Assembly: GCA_964228975.1 (NCBI GenBank)
Contig: CAXRCC010000292.1
Coordinates: 1-25,555, forward strand
Length of the DNA stretch: 25,555 nt
Direction of reading: 5' to 3'
Source of the DNA: Paraneptunicella sp964228975
Lineage (GTDB): Bacteria > Pseudomonadota > Gammaproteobacteria > Enterobacterales > Alteromonadaceae
Shown: in pieces, positions 7,344 to 14,705 of the stretch
Layout: every line of letters begins with the position of its first letter
Position numbering within the stretch: position 1 is the stretch's first letter
Made by a program: the position numbers and the translations under genes
The notes under the pieces: model-generated
Told to the model about the DNA's origin: nothing
What the model saw: only the letters and a program-made list of their open reading frames with translations
Database searches by the model: none

Positions 7344-7790
7344 TTATTCTCGAACGAGTGTGCTAATTAAGTCGTCTTCGAAGCTAAAGCGCTCTTCCAT
7401 TTTTTGCCCAAGAGAAGCGAGTTCTTGATCGAAGCCTTCCAGTTCATCTACATCATTGATACTGGCAAAGCGGTCATTAAACGATAAGGCACTGTCGGTG
7501 CTAGTAGAGAATTTAGGGAAAATCTGTTCTGCGCGAGCAATATCATCGGAATCTTGCAAAATACGTTCGTAGATCTCGAAGTGACCCGCAGAGATGTAAT
7601 CCATTAGAATTTCGCAAAAAGACTGGATGTCTTCTTTACCGGGCAAGGCGTTGTCAGTTCGTTCGAATGGTGGAAGCCCAGCGAGTTGGCAATATTGAAC
7701 GAGCAGCTGTTTGCGTTCTTCAAGCCAATTATCGATTGTAGAGTTAAAACCGCCCCATCTTTCTTTAGCTTGCTCCAACTTGGTAAGCAT
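7344..7790 (-). CDS. rsd: Anti-sigma70 factor Rsd/AlgQ
   Basis: A 148-residue all-helical protein. It matches the Rsd/AlgQ family: N-terminal MLTKLEQAKERW, the WLEERKQLLVQYCQLAGLPP helix pair, and the highly characteristic DYISAGHFEIYERIL (64-78), then an ERFSFEDDLI segment near the C-terminus. Rsd binds region 4 of the housekeeping sigma factor and favours alternative sigma factors in stationary phase. Its location divergent from nudC, with hemE beyond, is the same as in E. coli, which strengthens the call. Length is close to E. coli Rsd (158). ATG 7790 is preceded by GAGG at about 8 nt. An extended -10 promoter lies just upstream. Confidence 0.9.
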   Translation of the reverse strand: MLTKLEQAKERWGGFNSTIDNWLEERKQLLVQYCQLAGLPPFERTDNALPGKEDIQSFCEILMDYISAGHFEIYERILQDSDDIARAEQIFPKFSTSTDSALSFNDRFASINDVDELEGFDQELASLGQKMEERFSFEDDLISTLVRE

Positions 7791-7828
7791 AGGCTAATCC
7801 TCATATTTTATTTTGGTAGCTGAACTTA

Positions 7829-7837
7829 AGTATAACA
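7829..7837 (-). promoter_or_regulatory. Extended -10 promoter of rsd
   Basis: The minus strand reads TGTTATACT, a TGn-TATACT extended -10. A TTTTGT sequence 16 bp upstream could serve as a weak -35. The predicted start is near 7822, giving a leader of about 30 nt. Confidence 0.5.
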
Positions 7838-7938
7838 AAAAGCGTATTTTACAAAAGTTAACTTATGGGTAATGGGCAAATCGCGGATGCAGTGTTACTC
7901 TCATCAAGTTATTTATTAAGGGTCTGAAGAAAAAATAA

Positions 7939-8754
7939 ATGATAGTTCAAAGTCCTGATGTTCAATTGCAAGAGCAAGCGTACTGGATTGTTGTTAGCCA
8001 AGACAAAGTACTCAGTGTTGAATCTAACAATCAAGTGATAACAACGCACTGGCAACAGCTTTCCTATATCCATGAATATGAAGATTGTATTGTTGAGGTA
8101 GGGCGACACAATGATCGACCTTGTTATCTGGTCGATACCGGCAGTGAAGTGATAGAGGCATCGGGGACAGAGTATGTGGGCTTGCGTTCACTGATGATGA
8201 ACTCTGAGCCAGAACTGTTTGGTGTTTTAGCAAGAGCCTGGCAAGTCGCGCTGTTCATGAGAACACATCGTTTCTGTGGGCAATGCGGTTCGCGTACGCA
8301 CAATGTTGGCTGGGAAATGGCTGTTCAGTGCTCAAATTGCTCCCATCGTAGCTATCCCCGTATTTCGCCGTGTATCATCGTTGCTATTCGCGATAAAGAC
8401 CGTATCCTTCTCGCCCAAGGAGTGCGTCATAAAGGTGGAATGTATTCGACGTTGGCAGGATTCGTTGAAAGCGGAGAAAGTTTAGAAGAAGCGGTTCATC
8501 GAGAAGTCTTTGAAGAAGTTGGCGTGAAAGTGAAAAACTTAGAGTACTTCGACAGCCAGCCTTGGCCTTTTCCTCACTCATTGATGGTTGGCTTTTTAGC
8601 TGAATATGATGGCGGTGAGCTTGTTCTGGAAGAGAATGAGATTGCGGATGCGGCTTGGTTTACTATTGATGACCTGCCGTTATTGCCTCCTACGTTTTCT
8701 ATTGCTGGCCATTTAATACAAGAAACCATAGAACGAATTCAGAAAAACCAGTAG
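7939..8754 (+). CDS. nudC: NAD(+) diphosphatase / NAD-cap RNA hydrolase NudC
   Basis: A 271-residue Nudix enzyme that splits NADH/NAD+ into NMN(H) and AMP and removes NAD caps from RNA. The N-terminal domain (1-110) is followed by a zinc ribbon with C113, C116, C131 and C134 (CGQCGS and CSNCSH). The Nudix box spans 174-196 (GFVESGESLEEAVHREVFEE, then VGV), with metal-binding glutamates E189, E192 and E193. It is followed by the NADH-pyrophosphatase signature SQPWPFPHS (206-214), which separates NudC from other Nudix hydrolases. It is divergent from rsd; the 148-nt shared intergenic region holds the rsd promoter. ATG 7939 has only a weak, distant GAAG as ribosome-binding site. Confidence 0.95.
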   Translation: MIVQSPDVQLQEQAYWIVVSQDKVLSVESNNQVITTHWQQLSYIHEYEDCIVEVGRHNDRPCYLVDTGSEVIEASGTEYVGLRSLMMNSEPELFGVLARAWQVALFMRTHRFCGQCGSRTHNVGWEMAVQCSNCSHRSYPRISPCIIVAIRDKDRILLAQGVRHKGGMYSTLAGFVESGESLEEAVHREVFEEVGVKVKNLEYFDSQPWPFPHSLMVGFLAEYDGGELVLEENEIADAAWFTIDDLPLLPPTFSIAGHLIQETIERIQKNQ

Positions 8755-8767
8755 GGTAAAACAAAGA

Positions 8768-8790
8768 AGCCTTACCAAAACGGTAAGGCT
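8768..8790 (+). terminator. 9-bp hairpin after nudC, weak terminator
   Basis: AGCCTTACC (8768-8776) pairs perfectly with GGTAAGGCT (8782-8790) around AAAAC, 13 nt after the nudC stop. The plus-strand tail (CTAATGTTTCTA) lacks a T-run; the minus-strand tail (TTCTTTGTTTT) is richer in T. It may act as a weak terminator or as an mRNA 3' end stabiliser. Confidence 0.5.
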
Positions 8791-8942
8791 CTAATGTTTC
8801 TATAGCGCTTCGGACCTGTGTTTCAGGACTCTTTGTTATTATCTTGCTGCGTTAATATTGCATCGCGCATTTATGGTATAGCAAAGCTTTTTCTAAACTG
8901 ACAAGTTTTTTAGTAAAAAAAGTGAAAGAAGAATGTTTTTAC

Positions 8943-8989
8943 TTGAAATGAGTAGAAAATTCGCTGTTAAAAACTAGATTGTGTAGAAT
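8943..8989 (+). promoter_or_regulatory. Candidate hemE promoter region
   Basis: TTGAAA (8943-8948) is followed after 17 bp by GTTAAA, and a further TAGAAT lies at 8984-8989, about 40 nt before hemE. Neither pair is a full consensus promoter. hemE is separated from nudC by 276 bases, so some promoter here is expected. Confidence 0.3.
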
Positions 8990-9030
8990 GTTTCCGATTA
9001 ACATCTTAAACCAGAGATATCCAAAAATTT

Positions 9031-10095
9031 ATGCAAGCACTTAAAAATGAGCGGTACTTAAAGGCGTTGTTAAAACAACCAGTTGATAAAACTCCCGTTT
9101 GGATGATGCGTCAGGCGGGCCGTTATTTACCTGAGTATAAGGCCACTAGAGCGCAAGCTGGCGATTTTATGTCTTTATGCAGAAATGCTGAGTTAGCTTG
9201 TGAAGTGACGTTACAACCTTTGCGTCGCTTTGACCTTGATGCGGCGATTCTCTTTTCCGATATTTTGACTATTCCTGATGCAATGGGATTAGGCTTGTAC
9301 TTCGGTGAAGGTGAAGGCCCTAAGTTCGAGCGTCCAATCAATTCAAAAGCCGATGTTGATAAAATTGGCATCCCCGATCCTGAAGGTGAGCTTCAATATG
9401 TCATGAATGCTGTGCGTACTATTCGCAAAGCATTAAATGGTGATGTGCCGTTAATCGGTTTTTCTGGTAGCCCGTGGACATTAGCCACGTATATGGTTGA
9501 AGGTGGTTCAAGTAAAACCTTTGGCAAAATTAAGAAAATGGGCTTTGCAGAGCCTGCTACGTTACATGCATTGTTAGATAAGCTAGCTGACAGCGTAACG
9601 TCATATTTGAATGCACAAATTGCCGCTGGCGCACAAAGTGTGATGATTTTTGATACGTGGGGTGGCGTGCTTTCTCCTCGCGACTACAAAGACTTTTCAC
9701 TGCAATATATGCACAAAATCGTGGACGGCTTAACGCGCGAAAATGATGGGCGTAAAGTCCCTGTCACGTTATTTACTAAAAACGGTGGCCAGTGGCTTGA
9801 AGCTATCGCTGCAACGGGCTGTGACGCAGTCGGATTGGATTGGACAATTGATATTGCCGATGCAAGAGCGCGCGTAGGTGATAAGGTTGCTCTTCAAGGC
9901 AACATGGACCCTTCAATGCTTTATGCCACTCCTGAGCGTATTCGAGAAGAAGTTGCGTCGATTTTAGCAGGATACGGTGAAGGTTCTGGCCATGTATTTA
10001 ACTTAGGCCATGGTATTCATTTGGATGTACCACCTGAAAATGCAGGCGTATTTGTGGAATCAGTTCATGAGCTGAGTGAGCAATACCATAAGTAG
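9031..10095 (+). CDS. hemE: Uroporphyrinogen decarboxylase HemE
   Basis: A 354-residue cytoplasmic enzyme of heme synthesis that removes four carboxyl groups from uroporphyrinogen III to give coproporphyrinogen III. It is nearly colinear with the E. coli protein. The signature PVWMMRQAGRYLPEY is at 22-36, with substrate-binding R27 and R31. The catalytic D77 is in FSDILTIPDAMG, Y154 in LATYMVEGG, and H327 in FNLGHGIHLDVPP. The (TIM-barrel) length is standard and no key residue is missing. It follows nudC as in E. coli but the gap suggests an independent promoter. A strong terminator follows. Confidence 0.98.
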   Translation: MQALKNERYLKALLKQPVDKTPVWMMRQAGRYLPEYKATRAQAGDFMSLCRNAELACEVTLQPLRRFDLDAAILFSDILTIPDAMGLGLYFGEGEGPKFERPINSKADVDKIGIPDPEGELQYVMNAVRTIRKALNGDVPLIGFSGSPWTLATYMVEGGSSKTFGKIKKMGFAEPATLHALLDKLADSVTSYLNAQIAAGAQSVMIFDTWGGVLSPRDYKDFSLQYMHKIVDGLTRENDGRKVPVTLFTKNGGQWLEAIAATGCDAVGLDWTIDIADARARVGDKVALQGNMDPSMLYATPERIREEVASILAGYGEGSGHVFNLGHGIHLDVPPENAGVFVESVHELSEQYHK

Positions 10096-10120
10096 CCATC
10101 ATTAATTGATGTTGAAGCGT

Positions 10121-10148
10121 AAAACGCCTGCCTGATGCAGGCGTTTTT
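10121..10148 (+). terminator. Intrinsic terminator between hemE and queG
   Basis: AAAACGCCTGC (10121-10131) pairs with GCAGGCGTTTTT (10137-10148) around loop CTGAT. The A-run/T-run flanks make it functional in both directions, which suits the convergent hemE and queG genes. Confidence 0.9.
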
Positions 10149-10150
10149 GA

Positions 10151-11299
10151 TCAGGCGTCTCGTGGTAAGCCTTTTTCAATGCTGCGAATTAAACGCTGCG
10201 TAGTGCGCTCATCACCGCTGGTAACAATGAGGTTTTGTTTTTGCCGTTGTTCCTGAATTGCCCAATCAATGTGTTCTTTAACCATTTCAGAGCTGCTGTT
10301 TTGTTTGTCATGTAACGCTTCAACAATAGCCTCATCATAGGGAGCGTTGCCTAACGCGACGGCAATGTTTCTTTGCCACTTCTCAAACCCAATGCGTCGA
10401 ATTGGCGAGCCTTCTGTTAACGTTAAAAATTGTTTTTCACTCCAGGCAAATAAGTCGAGTAGTGCAGGACTGTCGAGTGAACGACGGGTGTGAAAGTCTG
10501 GTTCTTTTGTGATTTGCCCGTAGCGATTCCATGGACAGATTAACTGGCAGTCGTCGCAACCATAGATTCGATTCCCCATGGCTTTGCGAAAACCTTCTGG
10601 AATAGCACCGTCATTTTCGATAGTGAGGTAAGAGATGCAGCGTTTTGCATCGACGGTGTAAGGTGCGACGATAGCTTGAGTTGGACATATCTTCAAACAG
10701 GCGACACACGAGCCACATTTTTCTTCAATCGGTTGATCAATAGGAAGTGGCAAATTGATAAAGAGCTCTCCTAAAAAGAACCAAGACCCCGCACTTTGAT
10801 TGAGTGTTAAGGAGTGCTTTCCTGTCCAACCGATACCGGCTTTTTCCGCGATGGCGTGCTCTAACACTGGCGCTGAATCCACGAATGGGCGAAACTCAGT
10901 CTCGGGAAAATTATCTCTAATTTTCTCACCCAGTTTTTTCAGCCTGTTTCTCATCACTTTGTGATAATCGCGACCGTGCGCGTAGCGGCTGATGTAAGCT
11001 TGTTTAGGCTGTTTTAAGGTTTGTGCGAATTTGGCATTAGGGGGTAAATAGTCCATCCTTACACTGATGATCCGTAAGGTGCCAGGGACTAATAGCTCTG
11101 GTTTGTAACGCTTTTCGCCGTGAGCACTCATAAAGCTCATTTCACCGTGGTATCCTTTTTCTAACCAGTGTTGTAACGGCGCTTTGTGCTGTTCAAGGTC
11201 AATATCGGAGATGCCAACTTGTTGAAAACCAAGTTCTTTGCCCCACTTTTTGATATTGTTGGCAAGTTGTTGCAGTTCCGGCTGTGGGAGGTTGGACAT
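10151..11299 (-). CDS. queG: Epoxyqueuosine reductase QueG
   Basis: A 382-residue cobalamin-dependent iron-sulfur enzyme that reduces epoxyqueuosine to queuosine in the wobble position of GUN-anticodon tRNAs. The N-terminal cobalamin-binding region carries QQVGISD (26-32) and the catalytic aspartate D141 in VDSAPVLE. Two [4Fe-4S] clusters are supplied by CGSCVACLKICP (C195, C198, C201, C205) and by C221 with CDDCQLICPWN (C248, C251, C255). The C-terminal ~100 residues are the HEAT-like tRNA-binding part. I chose ATG 11299 because MSNLPQPELQQLANNIKKWG aligns with known QueG N-termini; an in-frame GTG at 11341 would add 14 unsupported residues. Its start codon touches that of nnr, so its promoter must lie within nnr coding sequence. 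Confidence 0.95.
   Translation of the reverse strand: MSNLPQPELQQLANNIKKWGKELGFQQVGISDIDLEQHKAPLQHWLEKGYHGEMSFMSAHGEKRYKPELLVPGTLRIISVRMDYLPPNAKFAQTLKQPKQAYISRYAHGRDYHKVMRNRLKKLGEKIRDNFPETEFRPFVDSAPVLEHAIAEKAGIGWTGKHSLTLNQSAGSWFFLGELFINLPLPIDQPIEEKCGSCVACLKICPTQAIVAPYTVDAKRCISYLTIENDGAIPEGFRKAMGNRIYGCDDCQLICPWNRYGQITKEPDFHTRRSLDSPALLDLFAWSEKQFLTLTEGSPIRRIGFEKWQRNIAVALGNAPYDEAIVEALHDKQNSSSEMVKEHIDWAIQEQRQKQNLIVTSGDERTTQRLIRSIEKGLPRDA
11286..11291 (+). promoter_or_regulatory. Ribosome-binding site deciding the nnr start
   Basis: GGGAGG (11286-11291) lies 7 nt before TTG 11299, near-ideal spacing. This supports TTG 11299 as the nnr start over the in-frame GTG at 11284, which would overlap the site itself. 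The same bases are the start of the queG coding sequence on the other strand. Confidence 0.65.
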
Positions 11300-12846
11300 T
11301 GAATTCTTATGTAAACATTTTTCCTCAAGAGAGTTTAACACACAAAATATATAAGGCTGAGCAAGTTAGGAAGGTGGAACCTGTTGCGGCTAAGCAAACT
11401 GGCGTGAGTATGTACACCTTGATGGAGCGCGCCGGGTTAGCGGTATTTAATGTGTTAAGACAATCCTATTCTGGTGCAAAGTCACTGCTTGTGCTTGCAG
11501 GAAAAGGAAACAACGGAGGCGATGCTTACGTTGTGGCGCGCTTAGCGCATGCGCAGGGGTTGAAAGTGACCCTATGTGAATTTGCCGATGTTGAGTCATT
11601 ATCCGATGATGCCATCACGGCGCGTAAGGCGTGGCTTGAGCAAGGCAAAGCTGCGACACATTGGCAGGATATTGCTTTTACTCAGTTCGATGTGTGCATT
11701 GATGGATTGTTAGGAACAGGCATTGAAGGGGATGTAAGAGCGCCGTTTAACGACGTGATTGAAAAGCTCAACAACAGCGGTATTCCTGTTATTAGTATCG
11801 ACATTCCCTCAGGACTACACGCAGACACGGGAATGATTTGTGGGATAGCCGTACATGCACAACACACCGTGACGTTTATTGGCATAAAGTCGGGATTAGT
11901 AACCGGAATCGGTAAGCAACAAACAGGGAAGCTGCATTTTGATGATTTGGGCGTAGGTGAAGCGTTCCAGCGGCTTGCGGATTCCAAAGGCAGAGTCTTC
12001 GGTTTTGAAGATCTACACCCATTACCTAGCCGCCCGCTATACAGTCACAAAGGCACTTACGGAAAGCTATTATGTGTTGGCGGCAACCAAGGAATGCCGG
12101 GTGCGATAAGAATGGCGGCAGAGGCGGCCATGCGTTGTGGAACTGGCTTGGTTAAAGTGTATTGTCACGAAAATAATCGAGCATCAGTCATTGATGGACG
12201 GCCTGAATTGATGGTTGTATCCGATAAAGAAGCGTTTCAAGAGGCGTTACATTGGTGCGATACCATGTTGGTTGGGCCCGGTCTTGGGGCAGGTGAATGG
12301 GCCCAAGATGCGTTAAAAAGTGTGCTTGAACATGCTCTGCAGGCTCATAAGCCTATCGTCGTTGATGCCGACGGGTTAAATCTAATCGCTAAAGACAGAC
12401 AATTGATTCTTCCTAAACATTTAGCGATCATAACGCCCCATCCCATGGAAGCGTCCCGAATTTTGCACACCAGAGTGGAAGAAGTGGAATCTAATCGCTA
12501 TTTGGCGTCTATTGAATTAGCCAAGCGGTTAGACTGTGTTGCGCTACTTAAAGGTGCGGGTACTATCGTTGCTTCGCAAGGAAACTTGTGGGTGTGTGAA
12601 AACGGTAACCCCGGTATGGCAACGGCGGGCATGGGAGATGTGCTAAGTGGCGTACTTGGCGCCTTGCTTGCACAAGGAATGGGGTTAAGACTAAGTGCAA
12701 TTTACGGCATGTGTTTGCACAGTTATGCGGCGGATTTAGCCTCACAAGAATTTGGTGAACGAGGGCTATTGGCAACAGATTTGTACCCATTCTTACGTAA
12801 GTTGGTGAATGCCAAAAGTCGTTCCCCGCAATGTATTGATTTGTAA
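11299..12846 (+). CDS. nnr: Bifunctional NAD(P)H-hydrate epimerase/dehydratase Nnr
   Basis: A 515-residue two-domain repair enzyme for NADHX and NADPHX, the hydrated damaged forms of NADH and NADPH. Residues about 15-225 are the YjeF_N epimerase domain (AGKGNNGGDAYVVARLA at 67-83, IDIPSG at 167-172). Residues about 245-505 are the ADP-dependent dehydratase of ribokinase-like fold: GTYGKLLCVGGNQGMPGA at 252-269, VDADGLNLI at 355-363, TPHPMEA at 379-385, and NPGMATAGMGDVLSG at 437-451 with catalytic D447. The TTG start at 11299 is supported by a GGGAGG ribosome-binding site. It is divergent from queG and heads the run of plus-strand genes; tsaE follows after 5 nt. Confidence 0.95.
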   Translation: MNSYVNIFPQESLTHKIYKAEQVRKVEPVAAKQTGVSMYTLMERAGLAVFNVLRQSYSGAKSLLVLAGKGNNGGDAYVVARLAHAQGLKVTLCEFADVESLSDDAITARKAWLEQGKAATHWQDIAFTQFDVCIDGLLGTGIEGDVRAPFNDVIEKLNNSGIPVISIDIPSGLHADTGMICGIAVHAQHTVTFIGIKSGLVTGIGKQQTGKLHFDDLGVGEAFQRLADSKGRVFGFEDLHPLPSRPLYSHKGTYGKLLCVGGNQGMPGAIRMAAEAAMRCGTGLVKVYCHENNRASVIDGRPELMVVSDKEAFQEALHWCDTMLVGPGLGAGEWAQDALKSVLEHALQAHKPIVVDADGLNLIAKDRQLILPKHLAIITPHPMEASRILHTRVEEVESNRYLASIELAKRLDCVALLKGAGTIVASQGNLWVCENGNPGMATAGMGDVLSGVLGALLAQGMGLRLSAIYGMCLHSYAADLASQEFGERGLLATDLYPFLRKLVNAKSRSPQCIDL

Positions 12847-12851
12847 GAGAA

Positions 12852-13328
12852 GTGAAATTGAAATTTAGTGTTGAGTTAAGTACCCAAGAAGAAACAGAAT
12901 CTTTTGCAGCCAGTATTGCTGCAGTTTGCTCGTCTTTAGACAGTCGGTTAGCGATTCACTTAATCGGCGATCTTGGCGCGGGGAAAACCACTTTTTCTCG
13001 CGGCTTCATTCAAGCTTTGGGTTATTCAGGTCGTGTTAAAAGCCCAACTTATACCTTAGTTGAGCCTTATGACATTAATGGGCGCGCTATTTTTCATTTT
13101 GATTTGTATCGATTGGCCGATCCTGAAGAATTGGAGTTTGTCGGCATTCGAGATTACGGGGAAGGGAACAGTATCAGTTTGATCGAGTGGCCAAGTAAAG
13201 GTGAAGGCTTCTTACCCAATCCCAATATTTGTATTAACATAGCCTTTACCGATTCTGGTCGTCTGATTACGATAGAAGGATTGGATCCTGTGGGTGAGAA
13301 AGTGGTACAGCAACTAGAAGAAAAATGA
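12852..13328 (+). CDS. tsaE: tRNA t6A synthesis ATPase TsaE
   Basis: A 158-residue P-loop ATPase that works with TsaB and TsaD to make N6-threonylcarbamoyladenosine at position 37 of ANN-decoding tRNAs. Walker A is GDLGAGKTTFSRG (39-51), followed by the family motifs SPTYTLVEPY (64-73), HFDLYRLADPEELEF (82-96) and IEWP (111-114). The start is a non-ATG codon: GTG 12852 as given, or TTG 12858 two codons later. The AGAG at 12846-12849 is better spaced for the TTG. The stop overlaps the amiB ATG by 4 nt (ATGA), implying coupling. Gene order nnr-tsaE-amiB-mutL is the enteric one. Confidence 0.95.
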   Translation: MKLKFSVELSTQEETESFAASIAAVCSSLDSRLAIHLIGDLGAGKTTFSRGFIQALGYSGRVKSPTYTLVEPYDINGRAIFHFDLYRLADPEELEFVGIRDYGEGNSISLIEWPSKGEGFLPNPNICINIAFTDSGRLITIEGLDPVGEKVVQQLEEK

Positions 13329-14653
13329 GTATTAGAAAGCTAACAAGTGCTTTAGGCCTTTTTTTAATTACACTGTCTTTTTCTGTTTGGGTTCAGGCGG
13401 CAAATACGGTGGATAGTATCCGTGTATGGCCATCTCCTTCCAACACGCGTGTGGTTATTGACCTAAAACAAAAGCCCGATTTTACTTACTTTTCGCTAAG
13501 CAATCCGCAGCGTTTAGTTATCGATCTTTCCAATACTAAAAATACCTACCAGTTATCTAAACTTACCCATAAAAGTAAATTGCTTAGAAAAGTCAGAGTC
13601 AGCAAGGCAAAAAAGAAAACAGGCTTGCGATTTGTGCTGGATTTAACCCGCGCGGTAAAAGCGCAGGTTTTTGCGTTGCCGCCAACGGCGCCCTATGGCA
13701 ATCGCCTAGTGATAGATCTTACCGACCTAGAACAATCACAAAACATTGTAAAAGATCAGCAATCTGCCAAGCGTAATCGCGATATTGTGATTGCGATTGA
13801 TGCAGGGCACGGCGGTGAAGATCCTGGCTCGGTTGGACGCGGAGGCAGTTACGAAAAGAACATCACTTTGAGCATTTCAAAAATGCTGGCTAAGTTAGTT
13901 AATAAAGAGCCTGGTATGTCGGCCGTCATGACACGAACGGGTGATTATTATGTTGGTTTGAGCCGCCGTCCTGAAACGGCAAGAAAATCTAAAGCCGACT
14001 TGCTCGTTTCTATTCATGCGGATGCGTTCACGACCCCTCAACCAAGCGGTGCTTCTGTTTGGGTATTATCGATGAATCGAGCTAATTCCGAATTAGGTCG
14101 TTGGATGGAAAAAAGTGAGCGTCACTCGGAGCTGTTGGGCGGTGCCGCCGAGATCATTCAAGACACGGCTAATGAGCGCTATCTAACACAAGCGTTGCTT
14201 GATATGTCGATGGATCATTCCTTAACAACAAGCTATCAAGTGAGTCGCGGTATTTTAAGAGAATTAAAAGGCGTGACCAAGTTACATAAAAAGACGCCCC
14301 AAGCTGCGAGCTTGGCTGTTCTAACGTCTCCCGATATTCCCTCTGTGTTGGTTGAAACCGGGTTTATCTCTAACCCAAGAGAAGAGAAAAACTTGAATTG
14401 GAGTAAATATCGAGGACGACTTGCCAGCTCAATTTTTAAAGGAATTAAAAAGCACTTCCAAGAAACGCCTCCCGATGGCACTTTATGGGCAAGTTGGCGA
14501 CAAAAACATCGAACTCATCGAGTTCAAAGTGGCGAATCGCTATCCGTGCTGGCAAAGCGCTATAATGTTACTGTTAGGAAGTTAAAAAGCGCGAATAACT
14601 TGAAATCCGATATGGTTCGTATCGGGCAAGTGCTAACCATCCCTAGCGATTAA
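13325..14653 (+). CDS. amiB: N-acetylmuramoyl-L-alanine amidase AmiB with LysM domain
   Basis: A 442-residue periplasmic zinc amidase that cuts the stem peptide from septal peptidoglycan during daughter-cell separation. A signal peptide covers 1-25 with likely cleavage after VQA. An AMIN domain (about 28-130) targets septal wall. The Amidase_3 domain (about 153-378) has zinc ligands H162 (IDAGHGGEDPG), E177 (GSYEKN) and H231 (SIHADAF) and catalytic E344 (VETGFISNPRE). An insert between H231 and E344 probably forms the autoinhibitory helix region relieved by EnvC/NlpD-type activators (family knowledge). One LysM domain closes the protein (397-440, HRVQSGESLSVLAKRYNV onward). E. coli AmiB lacks a comparable LysM; Vibrio and Pseudomonas AmiB have one. 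It overlaps tsaE by 4 nt. Confidence 0.95.
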   Translation: MSIRKLTSALGLFLITLSFSVWVQAANTVDSIRVWPSPSNTRVVIDLKQKPDFTYFSLSNPQRLVIDLSNTKNTYQLSKLTHKSKLLRKVRVSKAKKKTGLRFVLDLTRAVKAQVFALPPTAPYGNRLVIDLTDLEQSQNIVKDQQSAKRNRDIVIAIDAGHGGEDPGSVGRGGSYEKNITLSISKMLAKLVNKEPGMSAVMTRTGDYYVGLSRRPETARKSKADLLVSIHADAFTTPQPSGASVWVLSMNRANSELGRWMEKSERHSELLGGAAEIIQDTANERYLTQALLDMSMDHSLTTSYQVSRGILRELKGVTKLHKKTPQAASLAVLTSPDIPSVLVETGFISNPREEKNLNWSKYRGRLASSIFKGIKKHFQETPPDGTLWASWRQKHRTHRVQSGESLSVLAKRYNVTVRKLKSANNLKSDMVRIGQVLTIPSD

Positions 14654-14705
14654 GTCAAAGTCCTTTAGTTAGGCATTTTTTCATTTCTAGATTGAGACAC
14701 ACCTT

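Noticed and set aside
14654..14705. Terminator between amiB and mutL
   Set aside because: There is a T-run but no stable hairpin before it, so transcription probably continues into mutL.
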